Of a DNA stretch of 64,000 bases, positions 9,406 to 20,974 are shown in pieces. The translations under genes and the position numbers were made by a program. This stretch comes from Sepioteuthis lessoniana. Taxonomy: Eukaryota; Mollusca; Cephalopoda; Myopsida; Loliginidae. How positions within the stretch are numbered: the stretch's first letter is position 1; each line of letters opens with the position of its first letter. The notes beneath the pieces are model-generated. The model was not told the DNA's origin. It saw only the letters and a program-made list of their open reading frames with translations, and did not search any database. The DNA is taken from NCBI GenBank assembly GCA_963585895.1, contig OY757913.1:101574949-101638948 (forward strand). The letters run 5' to 3'.

Positions 9406-10034
9406 GTTTATTTGTCTGGGTTTTATGGCATATCAACCTTTGTTGATGGATGTGCCCGTGGTGTAATGGTTATCGTCACAGGATATGGACACGGCGATAC
9501 GAGTTCAATTCCTGGACAAGACTGATTGCATTTCACATAGCACTAATACCCTTGCGAAAGGTATGAATCCAATTATTCTCCCTCTAGCTATGGGTAAATA
9601 GTAGGGCAGACTAGGTTCTTCCGCCTTGGTGAGGCAACTAGTCTAGGAGAAGGAAAACTCTGAATTCAAACCTGCTAAACTCCGCTTAAAAATTGACCTT
9701 GTGTCATATCCTGCCCGAGCGGAGGGGTTGGGTAAATAGGATCAACCTTTGTTGTTTATTTAATGCAAAATCCGTTTTTATACAAATAAGCAGTTCTGTT
9801 TCAAATAATTCAGTTTAGCATAAGTACACAGTTTAATTTGCGAAAACTTTTCTATTCAGTTTTATCAAACACTTCTAATCTAGACAATTCCGTTTTGTGT
9901 AAGTTTAGTTTTTGTCTACACACAGTCAAATGTCAAAACAGTTCTATTTTAAACGATTCAGTTTAGCGTAAGTACAGTTTACTCTTCGGCAGAGAAGCAG
10001 TCGGTGTATTCTTCCGCCCAAACCACTGGGCAAG
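9405..10034 (-). mobile_element. D-family SINE interrupted by an A SINE
   Basis: The tail (TGGGTTTTATGGCATATCAACCTTTGT) lies at 9415-9445, and the body and part of the head follow from 9742 to GCAGTCGGTGTATTC and CCACTGGGCAAG. The centre of the head (the CCAGAGTGGACCTGGG block) is missing. A small piece of minus-strand A SINE (10034-10090) is fused after it. Confidence 0.75.
9446..9740 (+). mobile_element. A-family SINE with target-site duplication
   Basis: Full-length A element from TGTGCCCGTGGTGTAATGG to GGGGTTGGGTAAATAG. The 14-bp duplication ATCAACCTTTGTTG lies at 9432-9445 and again at 9742-9755, inside a D SINE tail. Confidence 0.92.
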
Positions 10035-10089
10035 TTTTCCGAAGGTATTTGCTCTAAGTGAAATGCAAACAACTTCATCCAGGTTTTCA

Positions 10090-10517
10090 ACCATAAAAAA
10101 GACAAGAAAAAAAAGGAAAAAAAGCAGAAAAGGCAAGATAGCACCAAGAAAAAAAACAGGATTAACAGTCAGTGAATTTCATGAAGCCAATTATCAGATG
10201 AGCCACTATCGACACCTGTGGATACCGGCTCGCCTGATAAGCGGCACAGTGAAATTCAGAGTTACGAGTTTTTTTTTTATTTATTTATTCATTTTTCCTA
10301 TTTTCTATACGAGAATATTGTGATATGACAACCCTCCATTTATTTTGCTGTTTGACATTCGACTTTCACAAAATTGACTTGTAGGAAAATTGTGATGTGA
10401 CATTTTAATATTTGATATTTATTGCATATGTATCTGCTTGTATGGTATCAAGCAGCTTTTCCTTTTTACTTTGCACGTCTATTATTATTTCAAATACACA
10501 CAGAGTCACACACAAAG

Positions 10518-10550
<33 letters not shown>

Positions 10551-10690
10551 TATATATATATATATGTATACACAACACCCACGGTAAGAATAGCAGTTGT
10601 TCTTAAAGAAAGTCTAATTATATTATGACCATTTGGTCAGGCCGAAATAAACCCACACCCACCAATATTACCTCACGATATCAAGAGGAT
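10090..10690. other. Spacer with microsatellite
   Basis: A-rich tract at 10094-10160 and a (CA)n(TA)n microsatellite at about 10518-10565. No gene recognised. Confidence 0.5.
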
Positions 10691-10699
10691 TTTACCTTC

Positions 10700-11012
10700 G
10701 GTTAAATGATCAAACAGTTCTATTTCTAATTATTCAATTTGGTATAAGTCATTTGTTTCTATACCGTTTTATATGTCAAACAGTTCTTTTTGACCCATAG
10801 ATAGGACCCTATCTGGTGCTACCACTCCGGCAAAAAGGAGACCCGGGAGCGATGGCAATGAACGGGTTCTTCTCATTCTCTAAACGTCTAGGACGGGAAC
10901 ATCACCATCAGATTGTTTAGTGTCATATCCAGGAGATACGTTGGGGTGGGAGTCTTATCCCTCTGCAGAGACGCCGTCGGTTTATTCTCAAGTCCGAACC
11001 GACTGGGATGGA
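10700..11012 (-). mobile_element. D-family SINE, 5' half
   Basis: Plus-strand reading: AAACAGTTCTATTTCTAATT, CCATAGATAGGACCCTATC, GGTGCTACCACTCCGG, CACCATCAGATTGTTTAGTG, CTCTGCAGAGACGCCGTCGG and CCGACTGGG. The tail is missing. Confidence 0.8.
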
Positions 11013-11014
11013 AT

Positions 11015-11429
11015 GTTTTTAAGTGTTTGCAACTATTTTTCTGGCTCCGATTTTGAAAGTGTTTTATAATTTTTTGTGCCATAAAAATACTGCATATTTG
11101 ATAAAATTTTAAATAATAATTAAAATTTGAGTATTTGCTTAATAATTCATTGTAACTTCTGGTCCAATCTTAGCATATTTCTCTTATTTCAATGTTGTTG
11201 CCTACGATATTACAGAGATGTAAAAATTTAATTGGAACTTTTTAATAAACTTTTAAAGTTTATTTAAATTATCAAACCTTATTTAATTGATTTTATTGAA
11301 TGAATCATGGATGGAGGATATCTTGTTTAATTTTGTTTAATGATGTACGCTTTTTTAACAAAAAAAAAAATCTCAGAAACAAGTTTCTCGGAAAACACTC
11401 TCATAGCTTCAATGAAATTGGTCGGACAG

Positions 11430-11480
<51 letters not shown>

Positions 11481-12470
11481 TCATCATTTGATTTTACTTT
11501 CATGATTTTTGGATTGAAAAAACAATCAATACATCGAATAAAATGCTTAGATTATCTTGATCACATTTGTTTCGTCTGTGGATCATACAATTTGTCTAAA
11601 GAACTGAGAAACATGCTTTTTTGGTTAAAAACTTGATATTTTCTTTACTTTAAACTGAAAATTCAAGACCAGGATGAGGACAGGGCTCCTAATATAGATT
11701 ATTAGACAGAAAAAAAAACCGTCAGTGAAAACACAAAACCATTTTTCTTATTATTTCAACAAATTTGAAATAAATTTTAGTGGATTAGACACACACAGGA
11801 AGTAATTATTTTCCTTGATTATATCTCTCAATATTTTTTAGTTAAAGTCATAATTTCAAGAAAAAAATATCTCAAAAATACCAAAATATAGGAAATTTAT
11901 AATAATTTTATTTTCCTAGATTTTATATCCCTATTTGTGATTGGTTCTTTGCAATTGACTTTTTGCTCCAACTAAATAAATTTCGACCGCAATAATCAAG
12001 AGACTGGGACAGACAGATAGATAGATAAAGAAAAAAAGTCAGTAAAAAAAAAAATGAAGCATTTTTATCATGACCACAAATTTAAATGGAACTTTAATGG
12101 CTTAGACACACATAGGAAGTGTTTATTTCATTTGCTTATAGTTCACCGAGTTCCCTTACAATTTTTGCTGTGGGTTTTTTCTTGCGGCCATGTCACACTT
12201 TTTGGATGATCATTTTCACTATTCGTAAAGATTTTGAGAAAAAATATCAAACCACGAATGATGTTTTTGAAATTTCGATAAAATTTCAACGACAGTTAAA
12301 ATCTTCTGAGGTTATTGAATTGATTTTATTGAATGAATCTTATTAGGGAATGTCCAGATGTTTTGTTCTTTTTCTTTTTTTTTTTTTTTTTTCGTGTATG
12401 CTTTTTTTTTGGTCGGTGGTCAAGTAAAACCTGTACTTGAACTGGTTGGAAATTGATTACTAACAATCAC
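11015..12470. other. AT-rich spacer with a diverged ~305-bp duplication
   Basis: A (TA)n run occupies 11431-11476. Segments near 11695-11860 and 12000-12170 resemble each other (AAAAACCGTCAGTGAAAA against AAAAAGTCAGTAAAAAA; GGATTAGACACACACAGGAAG against GGCTTAGACACACATAGGAAG), suggesting an old tandem duplication. No coding signal. Confidence 0.45.
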
Positions 12471-12474
12471 TTAC

Positions 12475-12563
12475 CGACTTCCGTGTCTACCGTCCAGACA
12501 AACATAAGCGCCATGATCACTGAGATGTTCTCCCTTGTATTCCAGTGAGTAGCGGTTTTTATG
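12475..12563 (-). other. Candidate host exon, 89 bp
   Basis: On the minus strand a T-rich tract (TTTTTTTTTCAAAG) precedes an open 89-bp block, followed by a strong donor CG|GTAAGTGATT. The open frame reads HKNRYSLEYKGEHLSDHGAY then VCLDGRHGS plus two bases. Composition is balanced, unlike the surrounding AT-rich DNA, and no window repeat matches it. The VCLD block loosely recalls the C-terminal domain of short-chain collagen-like secreted proteins of molluscs, but this is only an impression. A neighbouring exon was not found. Confidence 0.3.
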
Positions 12564-12569
12564 CTTTGA

Positions 12570-13112
12570 AAAAAAAATGATTAATTACTTTTGTAAATTA
12601 TCATCGCTTGACCATGCAACATTAAATTGAGATGTAAGGGCGGTCAATGTTTTTCTCAGTTCATTTTGCGTGCTCAATTTGCCATACGGAATAAGCTGTC
12701 TTCTATTTTCCATTCTACATACCCCTCTGATCTCCCAGATCATTCACATTACATAGTCGTGCTACTAATTAAACAGATTCTTGGAAAACTCGGCTTTCGT
12801 ATATAAATTCATCTTTTAATTATTGTTTTATGATTTCAGAAACACTGATTTTAAGAAAATTTTGTAAAATGTATTTTGGCTTTCTATTGCAAAATATCTA
12901 GACAAATTGGGCAAAAATGGATTTTAAAAAAATAGTCACCTCAGAATTATTTTAAAAGTCGAAATATCTCCTTGGGCTACCAGTTTGTTTTTTTGCTGTA
13001 AGCCAGTGTTATAAGGAAGGTTTTTGAAGCAAAGAAAAACTTTACATTTAACAATTTTTTTACCATAGAAATCCCCTCCACAAAAGATTCAGAACAGAAA
13101 TAAATGTATGCC

Positions 13113-13115
<3 letters not shown>
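12570..13115. other. Spacer
   Basis: AT-rich, nothing recognised. Confidence 0.4.
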
Positions 13116-13116
<1 letters not shown>

Positions 13117-13170
<54 letters not shown>

Positions 13171-13191
13171 TAGATAGATAGATAGATAGAT
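13117..13191. repeat. (TA)n followed by (GATA)n
   Basis: About 25 TA units run into six or seven GATA units. Confidence 0.95.
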
Positions 13192-13194
13192 AGT

Positions 13195-13450
13195 TCTTCC
13201 GAGCAGTAGCCGAGTCGATACAACTTTACCACATCGACTCTGAAGAAACGCTTGAAATAAAAGCTAGATGGGAATTATACAAGCATGCTGCGTGCTGCTT
13301 TGAATAAATCCTGAAAGCACCGCTCTACAAAATGTTGTTCTACGGCCACTTGTCTCCCATCTCACAAACTATTCAAGTAAGATAAGCAAGATATTCTCGT
13401 CGATGCTGGAGTTGTAAAGACCAACTCATAGAGCTACGTTCAGAAAAAAC
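13195..13450 (+). mobile_element. RTE-like LINE fragment
   Basis: Decayed C-terminal block of the LINE described at 20150: AAGCTAGATGGGAATTATAC, AAGCATGCTGCGTGCTGC, CTACGGCCACTTGTCTCCC and CGATGCTGGAGTTGTAAAG line up with the KLDGNYTRMLRA, YGHLPPI and CWRSKDE segments. The 3' tail is missing. Confidence 0.65.
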
Positions 13451-13710
13451 TGACATTCTGTGTGGAAACTAGTCACCATCTTGATGATCTACCAACTGCG
13501 ATGGCGGATAGCAACGGATGGGGAGAAATTGATTGATGGAGATAGAGAGAGAGAGACAGAGACAGAGAGTGAAAAAGAGAGAGACAGAGAAAGTATGTGT
13601 CAAAGGAATTCTTGCTGTCGGCATACATTGATGCTGATGAGAATGATTAACACATCACTCAATAAGTCCTTGGCCTAACTAATAAAGCAACTTTTAGGCA
13701 AAATTCGACT

Positions 13711-14753
13711 TTATTCATATACATAGTTTCCTTCTAGGGTGATATATCGATTCCAATGCTTCTCTAACAATTAGATGCCTTTTTTCTAGAACGACATGTC
13801 TTGGCCTCAAAATACACCACAGTTTCCGATATCACTTTTTTCATTGGAGCCAAATCTCTTTTCTTGGAGCATAATTTTGAGGTCTGCAAAAAGGCAGTGG
13901 TATCTGGTGGCCAGATATGTAGAATAGTGTGGTTGCTGAAGCAATTGAAAGTGCGATTCATGTAGTTTTTCCATCGTTGCTATTGACTTGTGACACTGTG
14001 CATTGTCTTGGTTAAAGAGCACTTTTTTCTTCTTCATTTTAAGCCGTTTTTGCGATTTCTTCCTTCAAACGAACTAATAATGCTATATGATATTCTCTAT
14101 TGATAGTTCTTCCTTTCTCAAGATAATCGATAAACAAAATATCTTGCACATCTCAAAATATGGGGGCCAAAATCTTGTCTGATGATGTTTGAGTCTTCGG
14201 TCACTTTGGACGGCTTTCACCCGCTGCTCTCCACTCAGCTGATTGCCGATTTGACTCCGGAGTAAAGTGGTGGATTCATGTTTCATCTATTTTGACATAT
14301 TTACGAAGAAACTCCTTTTTGTTGCGTTGAAACAGTTCCAAACAACGCTCTGAATTGTAGACCGCATTATTTTTGATCAACTGTGGGCAAACGCAGCACA
14401 CATTTTAAACACAGCTTTCTCTTTGATAAATGTTCACGCAAAATGGCGAATACACTGCCTTCTGATATCTTCAACTCCTCTGCTATTTCATGCAACTTCA
14501 ATTCACGATTGCCCAAAACTAGTTTGCGGATTTTTTGTGTTTTCCGGAACAAGAGCCGGATTTGTGTGACCTGAGCTTTCAACATCATTTGTGTCTGTAA
14601 GACGCGTTTAATGTTAGCATACAACCTCTTAACTGTTGTTTCCGACGGATCAGAGTTCGAATAACACTTTTCAAGCCATTGCTTTGCTTGAGCAGAATCT
14701 TTTCCCATCAGAAATCAATGCTTTATCAACATACAAAATTCAGATTTTTCCAT
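13711..14753 (-). pseudogene. Mariner transposase, full-length but broken
   Basis: The reading begins MEKSEF at 14753 and ends at a TAA at 13711-13713 after GNYVYE, about 347 codons, the normal mariner length. The N-terminal helix-turn-helix region includes LKLHEIAEELKISEGSVFAI (within 14367-14708). The catalytic block reads FNQDNAQCHKS. The region expected to read SPDLAPSDYHLF has become TYLATRYHCLF, so the third catalytic Asp is lost. An in-frame TGA occurs after IKH near the start, and several frameshifts follow. Related to irritans-type mariners by overall resemblance. Confidence 0.87.
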
Positions 14754-14803
14754 TGCTTTAAAATTTGCAACAGTAGCTTCAATTAATTAACTGTAATTTG
14801 TAA

Positions 14804-15076
14804 TGGTTATCATCGTAGGGAATGGCCACGGCGACACGAGTTCAAATCCTGGACCAGGCTAATTGCATTTCACATAGCACTAATACACTTGGGAAAGGTA
14901 TGAATCCAATTATTCTCCCTCCAGCTATGGGTAAATAGTAGGACAGACTGGGTTCTTCAGCCTTGACGAGGCAACTAGTCTAGGAGAAGGAAAACTCTGA
15001 ATTCAAACCTGTTAAACTCCGCTTAAAAATTGACCTTGTGTCATATCCTGCCAGAGCGGAGGGGTTGGTAAATATG
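14804..15076 (+). mobile_element. A-family SINE nested in mariner
   Basis: Lacks the first bases of the head (starts TGGTTATCATCGTAGGG) but has the B box and the full body through GGAGGGGTTGGTAAATATG. An 11-bp duplication GTAATTTGTAA is at 14793-14803 and 15077-15087. It inserted between the transposase start and the mariner's end, so it is younger than the mariner. Confidence 0.9.
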
Positions 15077-15311
15077 GTAATTTGTAAACTAATAATCCGA
15101 TTTGGCTCAAATTTTGATACGTGTCATTTGAAATTTAGTACTTTATAAAAATCATGTTTTTTTATTTGTGGAACAATCTATAAGTCAGGCCTAGGACTTA
15201 TTGAATGATGTTACAATACTCTTAAAAAGATATAAAACATTTACTCATTTTAAAAATGTTTTTAAACATTTTCTGATTAATTCCAAATTTTACTAAAGCT
15301 TCTATTCTAAT

Positions 15312-15690
15312 AAATCGTCTCGATTAAACTATTTAATCTAACACTAATATTTGCGGAATAAATTCATTTCTCGAAGGGAAACTTGCTTTTCAAAACCAAC
15401 TGAAAGAAATTATTTCCATAAACAATTCTAAAAACTCCCACGCTACTTTGGAGATTTCTTATTCGACTGCTTTTGGCGTGAATTCTCTCGACCAGTTGTT
15501 GACAGGAATCACTAATTTTCCAAATCGTCAGTTTTCCTGATTTGTTATCACTTGACATTGGTCATTGTTGACTTTCTACTACAATTTTCCATTTTCTCAT
15601 TTTCTTTTTTACAGTTTGATCATTATAGGACTTGATCATTATAGGACTTGCGAAAGAAATCAATACGTCGATATAAAAATACTTAAATAA
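15312..15690. repeat. Unclassified interspersed repeat, copy 2
   Basis: Matches 8480-8870. It also contains a local duplication GATCATTATAGGACTT at about 15619-15652. On the minus strand an open stretch contains SCQQLVERIHAKSSR, similar to a broken reading in copy 1 (SCQQLVERIHAKCRR). Confidence 0.65.
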
Positions 15691-15699
15691 AAATTGGTT

Positions 15700-15930
15700 T
15701 CTCTAACGATATTTTTTTTTCAAAAGAAGTGATCAGAAGCTAATTAAATATTTGTTCAAATACTTCTGATAAATATTAGTGTTTTCATATGGTAATTTGT
15801 GGGTCTTCCGATAGGTAAATTCTTTTTGGCTTATTTGATGCCGAAGTCAGCTTAAAAATCATGGTCTCTAATTATGCATGGCTCAAAGATCTATCTTCAC
15901 TTTTATTTTAAACTCGAGAACACTTCATAT
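15700..15930. other. Spacer
   Basis: AT-rich; nothing recognised. Confidence 0.35.
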
Positions 15931-15934
15931 GTAG

Positions 15935-16530
15935 TTGCCATATCAAGGTTTTAAGAGCCTATGTATTAATTAAGATCACAACTATTTCAGTCAGGTAAAC
16001 GCAACATTTTTAGGTGGATATCAATATTCTAAAATTAATGCGATAAAGAAATTTCGTGGTGATTATAAACAAATAAGAACTTTATGCGTAGTTGCAATAT
16101 TTATGTTTTAAGAGCTAATGTATTAATTTAATTCACAATCATTTAAAACAAGTAAATCATTGCTATTTAGCTGAATATCAATGTTTTAAGAGCCAATGTA
16201 TTGATTTAATTCCCAATCATTTTAAACAAGTAAATAGTTCCTACTTAGCTGAATATCAATGTTTTGAGAGCCAAATAACCCTCGAAACCTGAAATCCTAT
16301 AACAGAGAAACCAAGTCAAATATAACGTTAACAAACATTTAAACAGGTAAACACTTCTTAATTAGTTATTATGTCAATAGTTAAAGAGCCCATGTCATAA
16401 GAAAATTCACAATAATCTGTAACAGTTAAACAATTCATACTATGTTGCAATATCAATATGATAAGAATTGTTTACAATTGTTTTAAACAAGTCAACACTT
16501 CCTACTTGTTATCAATATTTTACAAACAGA
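15935..16530. repeat. Degenerate tandem repeat, unit about 78 bp
   Basis: Roughly seven diverged units with TAGTTGCAATATCAATGTTT, AAGAGCCAATGTATTAATTT, CACAATCATTTTAAACA and GTAAACACTTCCTA. One related unit lies near 63640-63710. Confidence 0.65.
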
Positions 16531-16534
16531 CGTA

Positions 16535-16970
16535 TTCCTGTATTTCAGAATCATCTTAAACATCATCTGAAAGAGATTTACTTGACCCATATATGTAACC
16601 TTTGCAGAGATGTTTTTAAAATATCTTCAGAAGACTACAGCAGGTCCGTGACATCAACAACTTGGTTCCGTAGACGCTGTAAGGGAATCTTGAAAATTAA
16701 TATTATGCGATTGGAACCTTAATATTAGTATTTCTAGTTACGACTAAAAATCTAAAAAAAAAATCGGTTTAAACTGCAATCACACCCCAAATGTTAACTT
16801 AGCATGGTATCTGAGTACCTATTGCTGTCTTAAAAGACGGTCAAAATGCCGGTACATTTTGCAACAACATTTGCGAAACAGCATTTTACCACTAACTAAT
16901 ATGATAACCAAATTGAAACTTGTCTAAAGTAAATTATGTGAAACTTTGTTAAAAATAACACCGATAATTT
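16535..16970. other. Spacer with small open frame
   Basis: A short plus-strand frame (16468-16722) has an unremarkable residue mix (…THICNLCRDVFKISSEDYSR…) and no recognisable domain. Otherwise AT-rich. Confidence 0.3.
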
Positions 16971-16976
16971 GTGTCT

Positions 16977-17440
16977 AATTGAATGACATTTATCACTCAG
17001 TGTCTTATTGAATGCCATTCATTACTCATTGTCTTATTGAATGCCATTCATTACTCAGTGCCTTTTTGAATTCCATCCATTACTCAGTGTCTTATTGAAT
17101 GCCATTCATTACTCAGTGTCTTATTGAATGCCATTAATTACTCAGTGCCTTTTTGAATGCCATCCATTACTCAGTGTCTTATTGAATGCCATTAATCACT
17201 CAGTGTTTTATTGAATGCCATTAATTACTCAGTGTCTTATTGAATGCCGTTTATAACTCAGTGTCTTTTTGAATTCCATCCATTACTCAGTGTCTTTTTG
17301 AATGCCATCCATTACTCAGTGTCTTATTGAATGCCATTAATCACTCAGTGTTTTATTGAATGCCATTAATAACTCATTGTCTTATTGAATGCCATTCATT
17401 ACTCATTGTCTTACTGAATGCCGTTTATAACTCGGTGCAG
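16977..17440. repeat. 29-bp satellite, about 16 units
   Basis: Unit approximately TTATTGAATGCCATTCATT plus ACTCAGTGTC. Units alternate between CTTATTGAATGCC and CTTTTTGAATTCC types in a pattern that suggests multi-unit duplications. Confidence 0.92.
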
Positions 17441-17624
17441 ATATAGGATGTGATTTTCCTTAAATAATTTTAGTAAACTCAAATAGCATTTACATGAGGA
17501 TCCGCGAGATGAATCCCGAAAGAGAAAGGGATTGGATCCAAGGGTGAACACATTGAAAGGAATGCAGAACTGGAGAATCTCCACACAAGAAAGTTTAGTG
17601 TCATAACTAAGTGACTAGTGTAGA

Positions 17625-17805
17625 CTGTGTAGTAGCTAATAAGCAAGACTGTGAAATCGTAGAAAGTGAGTTCGAACGCTTTTTGGGCTACTTTTTGATT
17701 TATACCCTTGGCAAAGTTATTAGTCTTCTTATTTCAATGGTTTTACTCATAACACTTCTGATCTACAAAAATGGCTTGGGCATTAAATGACCCATGAAAC
17801 AGAGT
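17625..17805 (+). mobile_element. C-like SINE
   Basis: TAGCTAATAAGCAAGACTGTG (head), GAGTTCGAACGC (B box), TTTATACCCTTGGCAAAG (core) and GGCTTGGGCATTAAATGACC (tail) follow C-family order. It forms an inverted pair with the next feature. Confidence 0.65.
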
Positions 17806-17810
17806 GATTG

Positions 17811-18052
17811 ATTTGTTTGTTGTTTCTTTGTTTAATGGTATACCAACATTTGTAGGTTATTTAATGCCAGTGCCGTCCTTTAAGAAGGACAGCAGTTGTA
17901 CTATTTAACCCATAGCTTGGAGGATAAGGGGGTTCATACCTTTCCTGATGGTATTTGTCTAAAAGTGAACGTAAGAGCGCGAATAGAATTCGAACTCGCT
18001 TACTACGATTCCGCCGTCCATCGCTTTAACCATTACACCACGAGGACACCCC
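17811..18052 (-). mobile_element. C-family SINE
   Basis: Plus-strand reading GTTTCTTTGTTTAATGGTAT to CATTACACCACGAGGACACC, with the B box complement GAATTCGAACTCGC. Near full length. Confidence 0.85.
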
Positions 18053-18054
18053 AC

Positions 18055-18425
18055 TAAGTAATTGAGTGATAGTTTATGAGTAAACTGGGTTTCATAACGG
18101 ATATAGCAGTAAAGAAAGTGAAACTAACACGCAGCTAAAGTTTATGCTGCAATATTTAGCATTTGAAATAACTCCAACAGGCAGTAACGTGCTTTCTTTT
18201 GTATTGTGTACCTTATTCATAATTCAAGGACGAATATGCATTCATTGCTGAGACGTCAATTTTAAAATTCATTCCTTTGGGCGGATTTAAAAAAAAAGTG
18301 TATATCTTGAAAACAATCATCAAATAACTGAATGATTGAAGGTTATTATTGAAAGGAAGAATTTTTAAACACAAGTGAACATGCACTACGATTGGTTGGT
18401 GTAAAATGAATCAAAGCGTTACATC
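18055..18425. other. Spacer
   Basis: AT-rich; nothing recognised. Confidence 0.4.
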
Positions 18426-18429
18426 GATC

Positions 18430-19012
18430 GTCATCTTCATAATGTCACGCTGTTAGCACGGATCTCTGTGACCCTCTAAAGCCACCCGACCTGTCGTCCA
18501 TCGCTCCGGGAATGTCTTCCAGGCTACATCTTTTATCGGTACAGAGCCGTTGTATATTGGTTCTAGCTGGTCGCCCTGCCTTTGCTCGATCATGTGAAGC
18601 AGTCCTCAGAAGTACATCGCTTATTAGTTCGTCCTTACTTCTCCAGCAGGGTTCCACATATCCGGTTCGTCTAACTCGGATAATTTGCGTGATGGTTGGT
18701 AGGTGGCCGTAGAGCTGCTGTTTTGTGGGTTGCTGCCTCCAGGACAAGAGCAATACAGCTCGCAGCATTCTTGTGTAATTGCTATCAAACTTTATCTCCA
18801 TACGTTTAGTTAGTAACCATATAGTGCATCAATATAGCAGTATCTACACGACTGCTGCTTGGAAAAAAGTTGCATTTTATTTCATAGGTTAGGTCTGACT
18901 TCCATATGACCGATAGTCTATCGTTAGCTGTTCATGCCTTTGCTAGTCGCATGTTGATGTCATTCTCGGTTGACGAGGCGCTGCTTCAAAAATTGACCTT
19001 GTCCACTAGTTT
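18430..19012 (-). mobile_element. RTE-like LINE fragment
   Basis: A 118-residue open stretch on the minus strand (18445-18801) reads NYTRMLRAVLLLSWRQQPTK, then QQLYGHLPTITQIIRVRR, then WRSKDELISDVLLRTAS and KAGRPARTNIQRLC, the usual C-terminus of this LINE. Upstream pieces to 19012 correspond to the ASTEKDI region. The 3' end is at 18430 near a TCATCTTCAT tail. 5' truncated, with at least one frame change. Confidence 0.82.
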
Positions 19013-19360
19013 CAAAAGAAAAATTTTATTCTCGGCAGACGAGAACATACACTCCCCTCACATACACAAAAAAAAATAAAAAGCAGAAAAATTTCACGAA
19101 TTTCACGCAGGAAAACAAATGAAACACCGAAGGAAGTTATCATTTTTTTCTTTAATATTCTATTCGTTAAGAGTTATAGGCAAAATAATGAACATTTTAA
19201 CTTCTTTTGTAATCCCATTTTGCCTACCCGAAAATCGTGATTCGTGAAACTTAAGTAGTAAGACAATTCTTTTTTAGTTTTATCATATAATATTAATCGC
19301 AAATTCCTGTATTTATATAGTACCAACAACTTTTTCTTTATACTTTGAAATTTTATTATT
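19013..19360. other. Spacer
   Basis: A-rich and AT-rich; nothing recognised. Confidence 0.4.
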
Positions 19361-19365
19361 CTATC

Positions 19366-19598
19366 ACAAACAATGGACTGGGATACCTAGGTTCAGTCCC
19401 AGGTCTAGTCATACCAAATAATCAAAAAATGGTACTTGATGCTTCCTTGCTTAACACTCAGAATTATAAGGTACGGATTAAGGGTAAGTGGAGCAATCTA
19501 AGGAAAGAAGTATGCCCTCCGTTTTGCCTTGGTGTTGTAGCTATTGAAAAGCTAGCCTTTGGATCACCCTCAACCACAGTCGGCCAACTTAATTATAC
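19366..19598 (+). mobile_element. B-family SINE, 5' truncated
   Basis: Starts inside the tRNA head (GGACTGGGATACCTAGG); GGTTCAGTCCCAGG (B box), GGTACTTGATGCTTCC and CAACCACAGTCGGCCAAC follow. Confidence 0.8.
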
Positions 19599-19606
19599 AC
19601 ACACAC

Positions 19607-19855
19607 TAGCCTGATGAATGGAGTGTTTGCAAATGATCCGAGAGACCTGGGTTCCATCTCAGGTCGAGTCATACCAAAGAATCAGAAAATGGTACTTGAT
19701 TCCACTTTGTTTTATACTCAACATAATAAGGTAGGGATCAAGGGTAAAGTGGGGCAATTCAGGGAATGAAATGGAATCTTCCTTTACAACACGGTGAGGT
19801 AGCTATTGAAAAGGGAGCCTCAGGGTCCCTCTTGGGTAAGGTCACCAACTTTACT
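19607..19855 (+). mobile_element. B-family SINE
   Basis: Second B copy directly after the first in the same orientation, GAATGGAGTGTTTGCAAATG to CACCAACTTTACTAAC. Followed by (TA)n. Confidence 0.85.
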
Positions 19856-20059
19856 AACTAATAAACTAACTATATATATATATATATATACCCAATCCCT
19901 TTTAACGAACAAGATACGACACAAATTTAGCTTTTTTTAATTTTCATTCTCCCAGGCCGTTAGCCAACCAAAGTTAAAGAGCCCAATCTGCCCTACTAGT
20001 TACCCACAATTTGAGAGAGAACTATTGAATCATAACTTAACGTCCTGGTTTGAAAAAGA

Positions 20060-20060
<1 letters not shown>

Positions 20061-20090
<30 letters not shown>

Positions 20091-20091
20091 C
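20061..20091. repeat. (TA)n microsatellite
   Basis: About 15 TA units just before the LINE at 20150. Confidence 0.95.
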
Positions 20092-20149
20092 TCTTGACTA
20101 GATGGCAATAGGAAGTATTGATTACTATTGCATCTTTTTCAAGGTGATC

Positions 20150-20974
20150 TTAACAATGATGGATCCTTGTCTAGACTACGCACTAAGAACATCGATTGAC
20201 AACATCAGAGAGAATGGCTTCGAGCTGACAAAGAAAAGAAGCAGAAAGTACCCCGCAAAAACTATTACCGACGCCGACTACGCCGATGACATAGCGATAC
20301 TGGCAAATACACCCAACCAAGCCGAAACACTACTGCATAGTTTGGAACGAGCAGCCGCAGGCATACGCCTCTATATCAATGCACACAAAACGGAACATAT
20401 GTGCTATAATCAAACGGGGGACATCTCCACTCTAGATGGAACCTCTCTTAAACTAGTAGACAAACTCACTTAGCTAGGAAGCAGCGTCGCATCAACCGAA
20501 AAGGACATCGACACGAGGTTAACGAAAGCATGTTCAGCTATCAATAGGCTATCGATTATATGGAAGTCAGACCTAACCAATAAAATGAAACGCAGTTTCT
20601 TTCAGGTAGCGATCGCATTGATACTGCTATATGGATGCACTGCATGGACTCTAACAAAACGGCTGGAGAAAAAGCTAGACGGCAATTACACAAGAATGCT
20701 GCGAGCAATCTTGAACAATTCCTGGCGGCAACACCCCACAAGACACCAACTGTACGGCCACCTGCCTCCAATCACGAAAACTATTCAAGTTAGACGAACC
20801 AGACATGCAGGACACTGCTGGAGAAGCAGGGACGAACTCATAAGTGATGTACTCTTGTGGACCCCCACACATGGCCGGGCAAAAGCAGGACGGCCAGCAC
20901 GAACATACATTCAGCAGCTATGTGAGGATACGGGATGTTGTCCTGAGGACCTGCCTGGGGTGATGAAGGATTAG
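20150..20974 (+). pseudogene. LINE reverse transcriptase remnant
   Basis: Reverse transcriptase C-terminal half with the YADD catalytic motif intact, interrupted by one in-frame stop at 20471-20473 and frame disturbance before 20585. It ends MKD followed by TAG. About 275 codons remain of what should be a much longer polyprotein, so it cannot be functional. Confidence 0.85.

Larger units (their letters stand above)
13650..15211 (-). mobile_element. Mariner-family transposon carrying a nested SINE
   Basis: Inverted ends match: the left reads ACACATCACTCAATAAGTCC then TTGGCCTAAC. The right, read backwards, gives ACATCATTCAATAAGTCC then TAGGCCTGAC. TA flanks both (13648-13649 and 15212-15213). 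Without the 273-bp A SINE and its 11-bp duplication the element is about 1.28 kb, full length for mariner. Confidence 0.87.

Noticed and set aside
10422-10628. Open frames rich in THTH or YIYIYI as proteins
   Set aside because: They are translations of (CA)n and (TA)n microsatellites; the same applies at 30632, 32434, 33068 and 37057.
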